A stretch of DNA of 64,000 nt from CAKVLS01 sp045651685 (GTDB taxonomy: Bacteria; Bacillota; Clostridia; Christensenellales; UBA1242): positions 40,354 to 104,353 of the forward strand of contig JAZRSV010000019.1 in NCBI GenBank assembly GCA_045651685.1, in the 5' to 3' direction. Below, one piece after another: positions 41,649-50,407 of this stretch (within the stretch, counting starts at the first letter, position 1; the number at the start of each line of letters is the position of its first letter). The position numbers and the translations under genes were made by a program. The notes beneath the pieces are model-generated. The model had not been told where the DNA came from and did no database searches. It worked only from the letters and a program-made list of their open reading frames with translations.

Positions 41649-44600
41649 TTAGTTATTGCTATCAACTGGAGCGTTAGCAAGTTTTAGATAACTTTGATAT
41701 CTTGCCTCTGCATAAGCTTTGCTTTCTTCATAAAGTTTTTCTGCAAGTGGTTCGCTGATTTTCTTTAATGAAGTATAACGAGATTCGCCTTCTAAAAATT
41801 CTTTATAATCTCTAGTTGGAGCTGGGCTGTCAAGAGTAAATGGATTTTTGTCTGTGCCAACAAGTTCTGGATTGTATCTATATAGATGCCAATAACCACA
41901 TTGTACAGCTTTTTTGATTTCTTCTTGAGAACCAGACATATTGATACCATGGTTGATACATGGAGCATAAGCGATAATTAAGCTTGGGCCGTTGTAAGCT
42001 TCTGCTTCTGCCATTGCTTTTGCTGCTTGGTTCATATCTGCGCCAAGACCGATTTGAGCAACATAAATGTTTTTATAGCTCATAGCGATCATGCCAAGGT
42101 CTTTTTTAGGACTGCGTTTGCCTGCTGCTGCAAATTTTGCAACTGCACCAACTGGAGTAGATTTTGATTGTTGACCGCCAGTGTTGCTGTATACTTCAGT
42201 ATCTAGTACCAAAACATTTACATTTTCGCCACTAGCAAGTACATGGTCAAGACCACCATAACCAATATCGTATGCCCAACCATCGCCACCGATGATCCAA
42301 ACGCTTTCTTTTACAAAGTTGTTTTTGTACTCGTACATTGGGCTGCTTGGGTCAATTAGAGGTACAATCTTTAGTGATAGTTCATAAGTTTTTTCGCTAT
42401 CATCAAAGTTTTCTAACCATTCGTTTAACCAAGCTTTTAGTTCTGGATGTAGTACAGATTCTACATTATCTTTAACTATATTGTATAGAGTGTTGCGAGC
42501 GTTTTGTTTAGCAAGGTAAATACCAAAACCAAACTCTGCATTGTCTTCAAACAAGCTGCTTGCCCAAGCTGGACCGCGACCTTCTTTATTTTTTGCAAGT
42601 GGGGTAGCAGGAGCAGAACCTGTATAGATAGAGCTGCAACCAGTAGCATTAGCTATAAGCATTCTCTTACCAAATAGTTGAGATGCAAGTTTGATATATG
42701 GTGTTTCGCCACAACCAGCACAAGCACCACTAAACTCAAAGTAAGGTTTGTTAAATTGGCTACCTTTGATGGTATTTGCCTTAAAGATAGTTTGTGGATT
42801 TTCGATATCTTTGCTATATTCGTAGTTTTCTGCTTCTTTTTTGCTTTCTTCTACGGCAGGATTCATAACAAGAGCTTTGTTTTTTGCTGGACATACTGCT
42901 ACACAGTTTTTGCAACCTGTACAGTCTGCAACATTGACTTGCATACGGAAGTTATAACCATTTACGCCAAGAGCTTTGTTTGTATCAAAACCTTTTGGAG
43001 CGTTAGCTAAATCTTCATCACTAACAAGTACTGGTCTAATTGCTGCGTGTGGGCAAACCATACTGCACATATTACATTGAATACAATTTTCTTTTACCCA
43101 ACATGGTACATCTACTGCGATACCGCGTTTTTCATATTTTGCAGTATCTGTTGGGATAAAGCCTCTTGCATCAAATTGTGATACTTTTAGATCGTCACCT
43201 TGTTTGCGTTCGATTTTTGCCATATATTCGGTATAGTACTCGTCGTCGATTTGTTTTGGGGCAACTGTAATACCTTTTGCAAAATCGTTTAGGTTAAGTT
43301 CGATTAGACCTTTTGTAGCATTTTGTATAGCTGCAACATTGGCATTAACGATAGCTTCGCCTTTGCGTTTGTAAGTTTTCTTTGCAGCTTCGATTAGTAG
43401 ATCTTCTACTTTTTCGTATTCGATGATGCCAGTAAGCTTAAAGAAGCAAGCTTGCATGATAACATTGATACGATTGCCAAGACCACATTGTTCTGCTATT
43501 TCTGTAGCGTTAACAACATATACTTTGGCTTGTTTGTCTTTTAGACCTTTTAAGAAAGTATCTGGTAAGATATCTTTTAACTCTTCTAGTGTATATGGTG
43601 AGTTTAGTAAGAAGATACCACCTTGTTTTAGATCTTTTGCCATGTCATATTTTGATACAAAACTTATATTATGACATGCGATAAAGTCTGCATTTTCGAT
43701 TAGGTATGGGGCATTGGTGCTACCTTTACCAAAACGAAGATGAGATATAGTTAAGCTGCCAGATTTTTTAGAGTCGTACTCAAAATAACCTTGACAGTTA
43801 AGGTCGGTGTTGTCACCGATAATTTTGATAGAGTTTTTGTTAGCACTAACTGTACCATCGCTACCAAGACCATAAAATTTGCAACTATAGTTGCCATCAT
43901 TTAGGTGGAATGATTCGACAGCAAGTGAAGTGTTGGTCACATCATCAACAATACCTACAGTAAAGTGATCTTTTGGTTTTGCAGCTTTTGCATTGTCTGC
44001 GATAGCTTTTACCATAGCTGGGGTAAATTCTTTACCACCAAGACCATATCTACCAGCAAGTACTTTGTATTCTGTTTTGCCTGTTTGTACAAGTGCACAA
44101 CATACATCTTCGTACAAGCATTCGCCACAAGAACCAGCATCTTTTGTACGGTCTAGTACGGTGATAGTTTTTGTAGTTTTTGGCAATGCTTTGATAAGAT
44201 CTTTTGGCTCAAATGGGCGATACAATCTTACATTAACAACGCCACAACTATAACCTTTTTTGTTAAGTTCTTTTACAGTTTCGATAGCTGTTTGAGCGCC
44301 GCTACCCATAAGTACGATAACATGTTCTGCATTTTTGTCACCGTAGTAGTCAAAAGTTTGATATCTTCTGCCAGTGATTTTGTAGATGTCGTCCATAGCA
44401 TCTTTTACACATGCTACAGCGTTAGCATAAAACTTGTTGCAAGCTTCTCTGTTTTGGAAGTAAATATCTGGGTTTTGAGCTGTACCTTGTTGGTGAGGGT
44501 TAACAGATGTTAATGCTCTATGTTTGAAAGCTTGTATATATTCGGTAGGAACAACCTTTTTTAGGTCTTCGTAGTCGATGTCATATATTTTGCTTATTTC

Positions 44601-45128
44601 GTGACTTGTTCTAAAACCGTCAAAGAAGTGTACAAATGGTACGCTACTTTTTAGAGTTGCGATGTGTGCAACAGCAGCCATATCAAGTGCTTCTTGTACG
44701 CTTGAACTTGCAAGCATAGCAAAACCAGTGCTACGGCAAGCCATAACATCGGCATGGTCACCAAATATAGATAGTGCATGAGTTGACAAAGCTCTTGCGC
44801 TTACATGAAATACGCATGGCAATAATTCGCCGGCGATCTTGTACATGTTTGGTATCATTAGTAGCAAGCCTTGGCTACAAGTAAAAGTTGTAGTTAGGGC
44901 GCCTGCTGCCAAACTTCCGTGAACTGTACCACTTGCACCAGCTTCACTTTGAAGTTGAGTCACTTTTACAGTGCCACCGTATAGGTTTTTTACATCCTTA
45001 CCTTGCCATTCATCAGCAAGTTCTGCCATAGGTGATGATGGTGTGATAGGGTAAATTGCCGCCATTTCGCTAAAGGCATATGCCATTTTTGCTGCGGCGG
45101 TGTTTCCATCAATAGTAATTTGTTTCAA
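41649..45128 (-). CDS. nifJ: Pyruvate:ferredoxin (flavodoxin) oxidoreductase
   Basis: A single-chain 1159-residue enzyme oxidising pyruvate to acetyl-CoA and CO2 with ferredoxin or flavodoxin as acceptor. It has the N-terminal TPP-pyrimidine domain (A-I-Y-P-I-T-P-S-S-P), a CoA domain, a ferredoxin domain with two Cys sets at about 682-693 (C-x-x-C-x-x-C-x-x-x-C-P) and about 735-745, and the C-terminal TPP domain with C-A-G-C-G-E. It opens at TTG, seven bases from AGGAGG. Length is normal. It indicates anaerobic metabolism. Confidence 0.97.
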   Translation of the reverse strand: MKQITIDGNTAAAKMAYAFSEMAAIYPITPSSPMAELADEWQGKDVKNLYGGTVKVTQLQSEAGASGTVHGSLAAGALTTTFTCSQGLLLMIPNMYKIAGELLPCVFHVSARALSTHALSIFGDHADVMACRSTGFAMLASSSVQEALDMAAVAHIATLKSSVPFVHFFDGFRTSHEISKIYDIDYEDLKKVVPTEYIQAFKHRALTSVNPHQQGTAQNPDIYFQNREACNKFYANAVACVKDAMDDIYKITGRRYQTFDYYGDKNAEHVIVLMGSGAQTAIETVKELNKKGYSCGVVNVRLYRPFEPKDLIKALPKTTKTITVLDRTKDAGSCGECLYEDVCCALVQTGKTEYKVLAGRYGLGGKEFTPAMVKAIADNAKAAKPKDHFTVGIVDDVTNTSLAVESFHLNDGNYSCKFYGLGSDGTVSANKNSIKIIGDNTDLNCQGYFEYDSKKSGSLTISHLRFGKGSTNAPYLIENADFIACHNISFVSKYDMAKDLKQGGIFLLNSPYTLEELKDILPDTFLKGLKDKQAKVYVVNATEIAEQCGLGNRINVIMQACFFKLTGIIEYEKVEDLLIEAAKKTYKRKGEAIVNANVAAIQNATKGLIELNLNDFAKGITVAPKQIDDEYYTEYMAKIERKQGDDLKVSQFDARGFIPTDTAKYEKRGIAVDVPCWVKENCIQCNMCSMVCPHAAIRPVLVSDEDLANAPKGFDTNKALGVNGYNFRMQVNVADCTGCKNCVAVCPAKNKALVMNPAVEESKKEAENYEYSKDIENPQTIFKANTIKGSQFNKPYFEFSGACAGCGETPYIKLASQLFGKRMLIANATGCSSIYTGSAPATPLAKNKEGRGPAWASSLFEDNAEFGFGIYLAKQNARNTLYNIVKDNVESVLHPELKAWLNEWLENFDDSEKTYELSLKIVPLIDPSSPMYEYKNNFVKESVWIIGGDGWAYDIGYGGLDHVLASGENVNVLVLDTEVYSNTGGQQSKSTPVGAVAKFAAAGKRSPKKDLGMIAMSYKNIYVAQIGLGADMNQAAKAMAEAEAYNGPSLIIAYAPCINHGINMSGSQEEIKKAVQCGYWHLYRYNPELVGTDKNPFTLDSPAPTRDYKEFLEGESRYTSLKKISEPLAEKLYEESKAYAEARYQSYLKLANAPVDSNN

Positions 45129-45157
45129 TGTTTTTCCTCCTAGTCATAACTAAATTT

Positions 45158-45186
45158 ATTATATATTAATTAGCAACAAAACTCAA
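45158..45186 (-). promoter_or_regulatory. nifJ promoter
   Basis: Minus strand: TTGAGT (45186-45181), 17-bp spacer, TATAAT (45163-45158). Confidence 0.7.
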
Positions 45187-45301
45187 CTTAATTTGACTAC
45201 AATAGGTATATTAATTATTATAAATATAACTATTATGACATTAAATAAAAAAATACTTTATAAAATAGCAACATTGTGCTAAAATTATCTTTGGAGATAG
45301 T

Positions 45302-46036
45302 ATGAAAAATATAAAGCTAACAATAGAATATATCGGTGCAAATTATTTTGGTTATCAAAAGCAAGCAAAAGGCAAAACTGTTCAGACAACTTTAGAGACA
45401 GCTATTGCTATGGTTTTTGGCAAAGAAATAAAGACAACTGCTAGTGGCCGCACAGATGCAGGCGTAAATGCTATGGGGCAGGTGGTTAATTTTGAAGTTG
45501 ATACAACCATGCCAATAGACAAAGTTGCCCTTGCTATCAATGCGCACTTGCCTGGAGATATAAGAGTTTTGACCAGTGAAGAAGTCGATAAAAACTTTCA
45601 TAGTAGATATAGCGCAAAAGCAAAAACTTACATATATAAGTTGTACACTGGAGAAAAGTTGTCTGTTTTTGATAAGGCTTATCATATGCAATGCCCAAAG
45701 CTGGATATGGAGCAACTGAAAAAAGCTTGCAAACTTTTGCTAGGTGAGCATGATTTTTCTAGTTTTATGTCATCTAACTCTAATATAAAAGACGACACAA
45801 TAAGGACAATTTACGATGCACATTTTGAGCAAAATGGCGATTATTTGACTTTTGAGATAACGGGCAATGGCTTTTTGTACAATATGGTGCGCATAATAGT
45901 AGGCACTCTTATAGATATAGGCATGGGCAAAAAACGATTGGATGTTTTTGACAAATTGTTTGAGGGCAACAACCGTAGTTTTGCAGGAAAAACAGTAAAA
46001 CCAAACGCTCTTTTCTTAAAAAGTGTGACTTACTAA
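45302..46036 (+). CDS. truA: tRNA pseudouridine(38-40) synthase TruA
   Basis: A 244-residue enzyme with the catalytic Asp52 in G-R-T-D-A-G-V-N-A and the C-terminal G-N-G-F-L-Y-N-M-V-R-I-I-V-G-T-L motif. GGAGA precedes the ATG. In Firmicutes truA normally stands between the ecf transport genes and rplM after rplQ; here rplQ is 24.5 kb away. Confidence 0.97.
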   Translation: MKNIKLTIEYIGANYFGYQKQAKGKTVQTTLETAIAMVFGKEIKTTASGRTDAGVNAMGQVVNFEVDTTMPIDKVALAINAHLPGDIRVLTSEEVDKNFHSRYSAKAKTYIYKLYTGEKLSVFDKAYHMQCPKLDMEQLKKACKLLLGEHDFSSFMSSNSNIKDDTIRTIYDAHFEQNGDYLTFEITGNGFLYNMVRIIVGTLIDIGMGKKRLDVFDKLFEGNNRSFAGKTVKPNALFLKSVTY

Positions 46037-46081
46037 ATCACATTAACAAATGCACAAAAATAAATATATGCAAAACCAATT

Positions 46082-46108
46082 AAAAAGAGCTAAAACAGGC
46101 TCTTTTTT
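46082..46108 (+). terminator. Terminator after truA
   Basis: AAAAAGAGC/GCTCTTTTT with an eight-base loop, then Ts. It separates truA from rplM. Confidence 0.75.
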
Positions 46109-46144
46109 GTATAAAAATAGTATATAATTTATTCAAAAAAATAC

Positions 46145-46173
46145 TTGACATATCCGGCAAAGTGTATTACAAT
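46145..46173 (+). promoter_or_regulatory. rplM promoter
   Basis: TTGACA (46145-46150), 17-bp spacer, TACAAT (46168-46173). It leaves a leader of about 104 bases. Confidence 0.8.
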
Positions 46174-46179
46174 ATTTCA

Positions 46180-46283
46180 GTCTGGAAATTTTAGTTATAT
46201 AAATCGAACTAGCCCCTCGTAAATATCAATTAAAATTTGCAAAAATTTATTAATATTTACAAATCGTTTGGAGGAAATTTTTA
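46180..46283 (+). promoter_or_regulatory. rplM leader with inverted repeat
   Basis: GTAAATAT (46219-46226) pairs with ATATTTAC (46253-46260), just before TTGGAGGAAA. An L13-type leader is known for rplM in other Bacillota; the pairing alone does not show it here. Confidence 0.4.
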
Positions 46284-46727
46284 ATGAAAACTTATATGGC
46301 AAAACCTCAAACATTTGAGCGTAAATGGTATGTTGTTGACGCAACTGATATGCCTTTAGGTAGACTTGCTAGCCAAGTAGCTGCAATCTTAAGAGGCAAA
46401 AACAAACCAGAATTTACACCAAATGTTGACACAGGTGATCATGTTATAGTTATAAATAGTGATAAGGTTGTTTTGACAGGTAAAAAACTTGAAGCAAAAA
46501 GACATTATCATCACACTGGCTATGTTGGTGGCTTAAAATCAGTAGGTTATGACGAACTTATTGCAAAACATTCTGATGAAGCTGTTAAACTAGCTGTAAA
46601 AGGTATGCTACCAAAAAATACTCTTGGTAGAACAATGATCAAAAAACTTCGTGTTTATAAAGATGCTAACCACAATCACGAGGCTCAAAAACCAGAGCAA
46701 ATCGCACTAAAAGGAGTTAGACAATAA
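46284..46727 (+). CDS. rplM: 50S ribosomal protein L13
   Basis: A 147-residue protein with W-Y-V-V-D-A-T-D-M-P-L-G-R-L-A-S-Q-V-A near the start and G-D-H-V-I-V-I-N-S-D-K-V-V-L-T-G-K-K. Ends K-P-E-Q-I-A-L-K-G-V-R-Q. An early 50S assembly protein. Overlaps rpsI by one base. Confidence 0.98.
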   Translation: MKTYMAKPQTFERKWYVVDATDMPLGRLASQVAAILRGKNKPEFTPNVDTGDHVIVINSDKVVLTGKKLEAKRHYHHTGYVGGLKSVGYDELIAKHSDEAVKLAVKGMLPKNTLGRTMIKKLRVYKDANHNHEAQKPEQIALKGVRQ

Positions 46728-47188
46728 TGGCAGAAGTTAAAGTAGAAGCACAAGAAACTGTAAAAACAGTTAAGAAAACAACAAAAAAAGCAACAAAGAA
46801 AGTTGCAGCTCCAGTTATTTCTGGTAGAAGAAAAAAAGCTATCGCTCGTGTAAGACTTGTTAGCGGTACTGGTAAAATTACTATTAACAAACGCGACATT
46901 GACGAATATTTTGATTTAGAAACTCTAAAACTTATCGTTCGTCAACCACTTAACCTAACAAACACTGTAGACAAATATGATGTATTTGTTAATGTTGTTG
47001 GTGGTGGTTTCACAGGTCAAGCTGGTTCAATTAGACAAGCTATTGCAAAAGCTCTAGTTGTAGAAAGCGAAACTTACAAAGCAGAGTTAAAGAAAGCTGG
47101 TTTCTTAACTCGTGATAGCCGCATGAAAGAGCGTAAAAAATACGGTCTTAAGAAAGCTCGTAAAGCTCCACAATTCAGCAAGAGATAA
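46727..47188 (+). CDS. rpsI: 30S ribosomal protein S9, N-terminally extended
   Basis: A 153-residue protein, about 23 residues longer than usual; the first 30 are a Lys/Thr/Glu-rich tail. The S9 core begins G-R-R-K-K-A-I-A-R-V-R, contains G-G-G-F-T-G-Q-A-G-S-I-R and ends with the universal R-K-A-P-Q-F-S-K-R tail touching P-site tRNA. Confidence 0.97.
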   Translation: MAEVKVEAQETVKTVKKTTKKATKKVAAPVISGRRKKAIARVRLVSGTGKITINKRDIDEYFDLETLKLIVRQPLNLTNTVDKYDVFVNVVGGGFTGQAGSIRQAIAKALVVESETYKAELKKAGFLTRDSRMKERKKYGLKKARKAPQFSKR

Positions 47189-47195
47189 TATTTTC

Positions 47196-47230
47196 AAAAG
47201 ATACAACATTTTTGGTTGTATCTTTTTTTT
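47196..47230 (+). terminator. Terminator after rpsI
   Basis: 12-bp stem AAAAGATACAAC/GTTGTATCTTTT, seven-base loop, then Ts. Confidence 0.87.
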
Positions 47231-47329
47231 GTCTTATAGATTGACAATTATTATTAAAAATACTAACATAAAACTATAAATATTTTTTATTTATAACAAA
47301 CAAACTATAATAAACAAACGAGGTAAACT

Positions 47330-48259
47330 ATGTCACAAAAAATTTATGATATGATCATTATTGGTGGTGGCCCTGCTGGCTTTACTGCTGGTATCTATGC
47401 AAAGCGTAGTGGTCTAGATGTTGCCATGATCGAAAAAGGCACTCCTGGTGGTGCAGTTGCTATCACATATGAAGTTTGCAACTATCCTGGTTTTAAGAGC
47501 ATTGGTGGCCCAGAACTTGCAACTTTAATGTTTGAGCATGCCGAAAGCACTGGTGTTGAGATGATTTTTGACGAGGTAAAAAACACTCATCTTACTGACA
47601 CTGTCAAGACTGTAGAGTGCTTTGGTGGAACATATCAAGCATATACTGTCATAATATGTTTAGGGGCAGCAGCACGCAAAATGGGTCTCGAAAACGAAAG
47701 ACAATTTGTTGGCAAAGGCATAAGCTATTGTGCAACATGTGACGGAAGTTTGTTTAAGGACAAAACTGTTGCAGTAGTTGGTGGGGGAAACAGCGCTCTA
47801 GAAGATGCTGTATATATGTCAAATATTGCAAACAAAGTTTATCTTATACATCGCAGGGACGAATTTAGAGGCGATGATATATTAGTAAAACAAGTTAAGT
47901 CATGTAGCAATATAGAACTTGTTTTGTGCAGCAAGCCACTTCAAATACTTGGTAGTGAAAAATTAGAAGGTCTTGTTGTAGAAAACTTGGTAGAAAAAGC
48001 AAATCGTCAACTTGATATAGACTGCTTGTTTGTTTCTATCGGTCGCGGTCCTGATACCGAAGTTGTAGATAGTGCCGTAGCAAAAAACGAAGCTGGATAT
48101 ATTATTGGTGACGAAAAAATGCAAACAAATGTTGCTGGCGTATATGTTGCTGGTGATATTCGCAATACACCTTTGCGTCAAATAGTCACTGCATGTAGTG
48201 ATGGTGCGATTGCTGCTACTTCTGCATTTACTTATATCAAAACTAACAAGCTAAAATAA
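47330..48259 (+). CDS. trxB: Thioredoxin reductase
   Basis: A 309-residue flavoprotein. FAD motif G-G-G-P-A-G near residue 12, redox pair C134-A-T-C137, NADPH-binding G-G-G-N-S-A around 151-156 and H-R-R-D-E-F, and V-A-G-D-I-R at the C-terminus. It reduces thioredoxin (no trx gene is next to it). Standard length. Confidence 0.93.
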   Translation: MSQKIYDMIIIGGGPAGFTAGIYAKRSGLDVAMIEKGTPGGAVAITYEVCNYPGFKSIGGPELATLMFEHAESTGVEMIFDEVKNTHLTDTVKTVECFGGTYQAYTVIICLGAAARKMGLENERQFVGKGISYCATCDGSLFKDKTVAVVGGGNSALEDAVYMSNIANKVYLIHRRDEFRGDDILVKQVKSCSNIELVLCSKPLQILGSEKLEGLVVENLVEKANRQLDIDCLFVSIGRGPDTEVVDSAVAKNEAGYIIGDEKMQTNVAGVYVAGDIRNTPLRQIVTACSDGAIAATSAFTYIKTNKLK

Positions 48260-48311
48260 TCAGCCTAATTGCTCTTATTATTGCTAGTTTTGGTAGTAAA
48301 TAGGAGTATTT

Positions 48312-49643
48312 ATGAAACTATTTGGTACAGATGGAGTTAGGGGTGTTATCAATCAAGAAATAACCCCCAAACTTTGTTATAACATAGGACGAACTCTAGC
48401 GAAGTACCTAACACAAAACAATAAAAAAGATATACTTATAGCCAAAGATACCCGAACAAGCTGCGATATGATTTTTTCGTGTTTGGCAGCGGGGTTAACT
48501 TCACTTGGCATAAATGTGACTTTTGTAGGTATAACAACAACACCTGCACTTTGTTATCTAACAAAGACCCAAAACTTTTCGTTAGGGGTTATGATAACGG
48601 CAAGTCATAATAGTGCAGAGTTTAATGGTATAAAAATTTTTGACCAAAATGGCAACAAACCAAATACAAAGTTAGAAAAGACTTTGCAAGGTATGTTTGA
48701 TAAAATATCTCAAGAGCCATTGATTGCATATGACAAAATAGGCAAAGTAATATACAAACCAAAATTAAAACAAAAGTATATAGCGTATTTGCGTACATTA
48801 TTAAAAGGTGTAGCCTGCAATCAAAAAGTGTGCTTTGATAACTCTAATGGTGCAGCTAATTATATACTCAAGCCCTTGCTAAAACATTTTGACAACTTTG
48901 TCGTTGTTGGTACAGACACGCAAGGTATTAATGTTAACAAAAATTGTGGTGCTACCTGTGTGCAAAATTTGCAAGCAGCAATCAAAGCTAACAACTGCGA
49001 TATAGGTTTTGCCTTTGATGGTGATGCAGACCGTATTGTTATGGTTAAGGGTGACAAAGTTTTGGATGGCGATGATATATTGTATATTTTGGCAAGATTT
49101 TTGAGAGAACAAAAACTATTGTACAAAGATTGTGTAGTCGGTACGATAATGGCCAATTTTGGACTGCAAGAGGCACTTAACAAACAAAACATTAAGTTAA
49201 TAAGAGTACCTGTCGGAGATAAATATATTGTTGACTACCTAGCTCAAAACAATCTAATGCTGGGTGGGGAGCAGGCAGGTCACATAATAATAAATAATTT
49301 GTCCAATACCGGCGATGGCGTTTTGGTAAGTATAGTGTTATTAAAAGCATTGATGTATTATGGTGACAAATTTGATACTTTACTTAAAGATATAAAAAAA
49401 TATCCACAAATACTAAAAAATATATCTGTAGATAACAAACTAAAAAATCAAATAATAAAACTAAACAAAGTACAACAAACTCTCAACAAATGCCAAGATA
49501 TGTTGTTTGATGAGGGCAGAGTTGTATTGAGAGCAAGTGGTACAGAGCCAATTATAAGAATAATGGCCGAAGGCAAAAACTTGACAGCAATAGAGCATGT
49601 TGTAGATATCTTGACTACTACAATAACAGCTTGCAACAAATAA
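48312..49643 (+). CDS. glmM: Phosphoglucosamine mutase
   Basis: A 443-residue enzyme converting glucosamine-6-P to glucosamine-1-P for the cell wall. Phosphoserine Ser98 in T-A-S-H-N, metal loop D-G-D-A-D-R and G-E-Q-A-G-H substrate loop, R-A-S-G-T-E-P-I-I-R at the C-terminus. Starts F-G-T-D-G-V-R-G. Length agrees with the family. Confidence 0.96.
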   Translation: MKLFGTDGVRGVINQEITPKLCYNIGRTLAKYLTQNNKKDILIAKDTRTSCDMIFSCLAAGLTSLGINVTFVGITTTPALCYLTKTQNFSLGVMITASHNSAEFNGIKIFDQNGNKPNTKLEKTLQGMFDKISQEPLIAYDKIGKVIYKPKLKQKYIAYLRTLLKGVACNQKVCFDNSNGAANYILKPLLKHFDNFVVVGTDTQGINVNKNCGATCVQNLQAAIKANNCDIGFAFDGDADRIVMVKGDKVLDGDDILYILARFLREQKLLYKDCVVGTIMANFGLQEALNKQNIKLIRVPVGDKYIVDYLAQNNLMLGGEQAGHIIINNLSNTGDGVLVSIVLLKALMYYGDKFDTLLKDIKKYPQILKNISVDNKLKNQIIKLNKVQQTLNKCQDMLFDEGRVVLRASGTEPIIRIMAEGKNLTAIEHVVDILTTTITACNK

Positions 49644-49662
49644 TACAAAGGATAATCAAATT

Positions 49663-50361
49663 ATGTTTTTTATTACAAAAAATTGGTACGACATCTTAAA
49701 AGATGAGTTTGAACAAGACTATTTCAAAAACTTGCAAAATTTTTTGAAAGAAGAATACAACGCAAGAACCATCTATCCACAAGCAAAAGATGTTTTTGCA
49801 GCGTTAAACTTAACAAAATATAACGATGTCAAAGTTGTTATTTTGGGTCAAGATCCTTATATTAACGAAGGTCAAGCGCATGGATTGTGCTTTTCGGTAG
49901 AAAAGGTAAAGTCGCCACCTAGTCTAGTAAATATATACAAAGAGCTAGAGGCAGACCTTGGTTGTTATATACCAGACAACGGCAATCTTACAAAATGGGC
50001 AAAGCAAGGTGTGTTGCTACTAAACAGTGTTTTGACTGTAAGAGCAGGTGCATCATTTAGTCATAAAGGCAAAGGTTGGGAGATTTTTACTCACAAAATA
50101 ATAGAACTACTTGCAAAACGCCAAGACCCAATTGTATTTTTGATATGGGGCGGCGGAGCAAAGAGTATTATAAAAGATATAGACTTATCAAAGCATCATG
50201 TATTATATGCGCCACATCCTAGCCCACTGTCTGCATACAATGGTTGGTTTGGTTGCAAACACTTTTCGCAATGCAACGAGTTTTTGAAAAACAATGGCAA
50301 AACACCAATTGATTGGCAAATAGAAAACAACGGCTCAAACAGAACTTTGTTTGATTTGTAA
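49663..50361 (+). CDS. ung: Uracil-DNA glycosylase (family 1)
   Basis: A 232-residue DNA-repair enzyme. Catalytic Asp64 in G-Q-D-P-Y, the H-P-S-P-L-S motif with its His, and L-L-L-N-S-V-L-T-V-R between are as in UNG. It removes uracil from DNA. Preceded by glmM with 19 bases, likely one unit; a terminator follows. Confidence 0.96.
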   Translation: MFFITKNWYDILKDEFEQDYFKNLQNFLKEEYNARTIYPQAKDVFAALNLTKYNDVKVVILGQDPYINEGQAHGLCFSVEKVKSPPSLVNIYKELEADLGCYIPDNGNLTKWAKQGVLLLNSVLTVRAGASFSHKGKGWEIFTHKIIELLAKRQDPIVFLIWGGGAKSIIKDIDLSKHHVLYAPHPSPLSAYNGWFGCKHFSQCNEFLKNNGKTPIDWQIENNGSNRTLFDL

Positions 50362-50366
50362 AACAA

Positions 50367-50407
50367 AAAACCTATTAAGAAACATCTTAATAGGTTTTAT
50401 TTTTTTT
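50367..50407. terminator. Shared terminator of ung and the IlvD-like gene
   Basis: 14-bp stem AAAACCTATTAAGA/TCTTAATAGGTTTT with a four-base loop. T-tract on the plus side and A-tract on the other, so it can stop converging transcripts. Confidence 0.8.
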
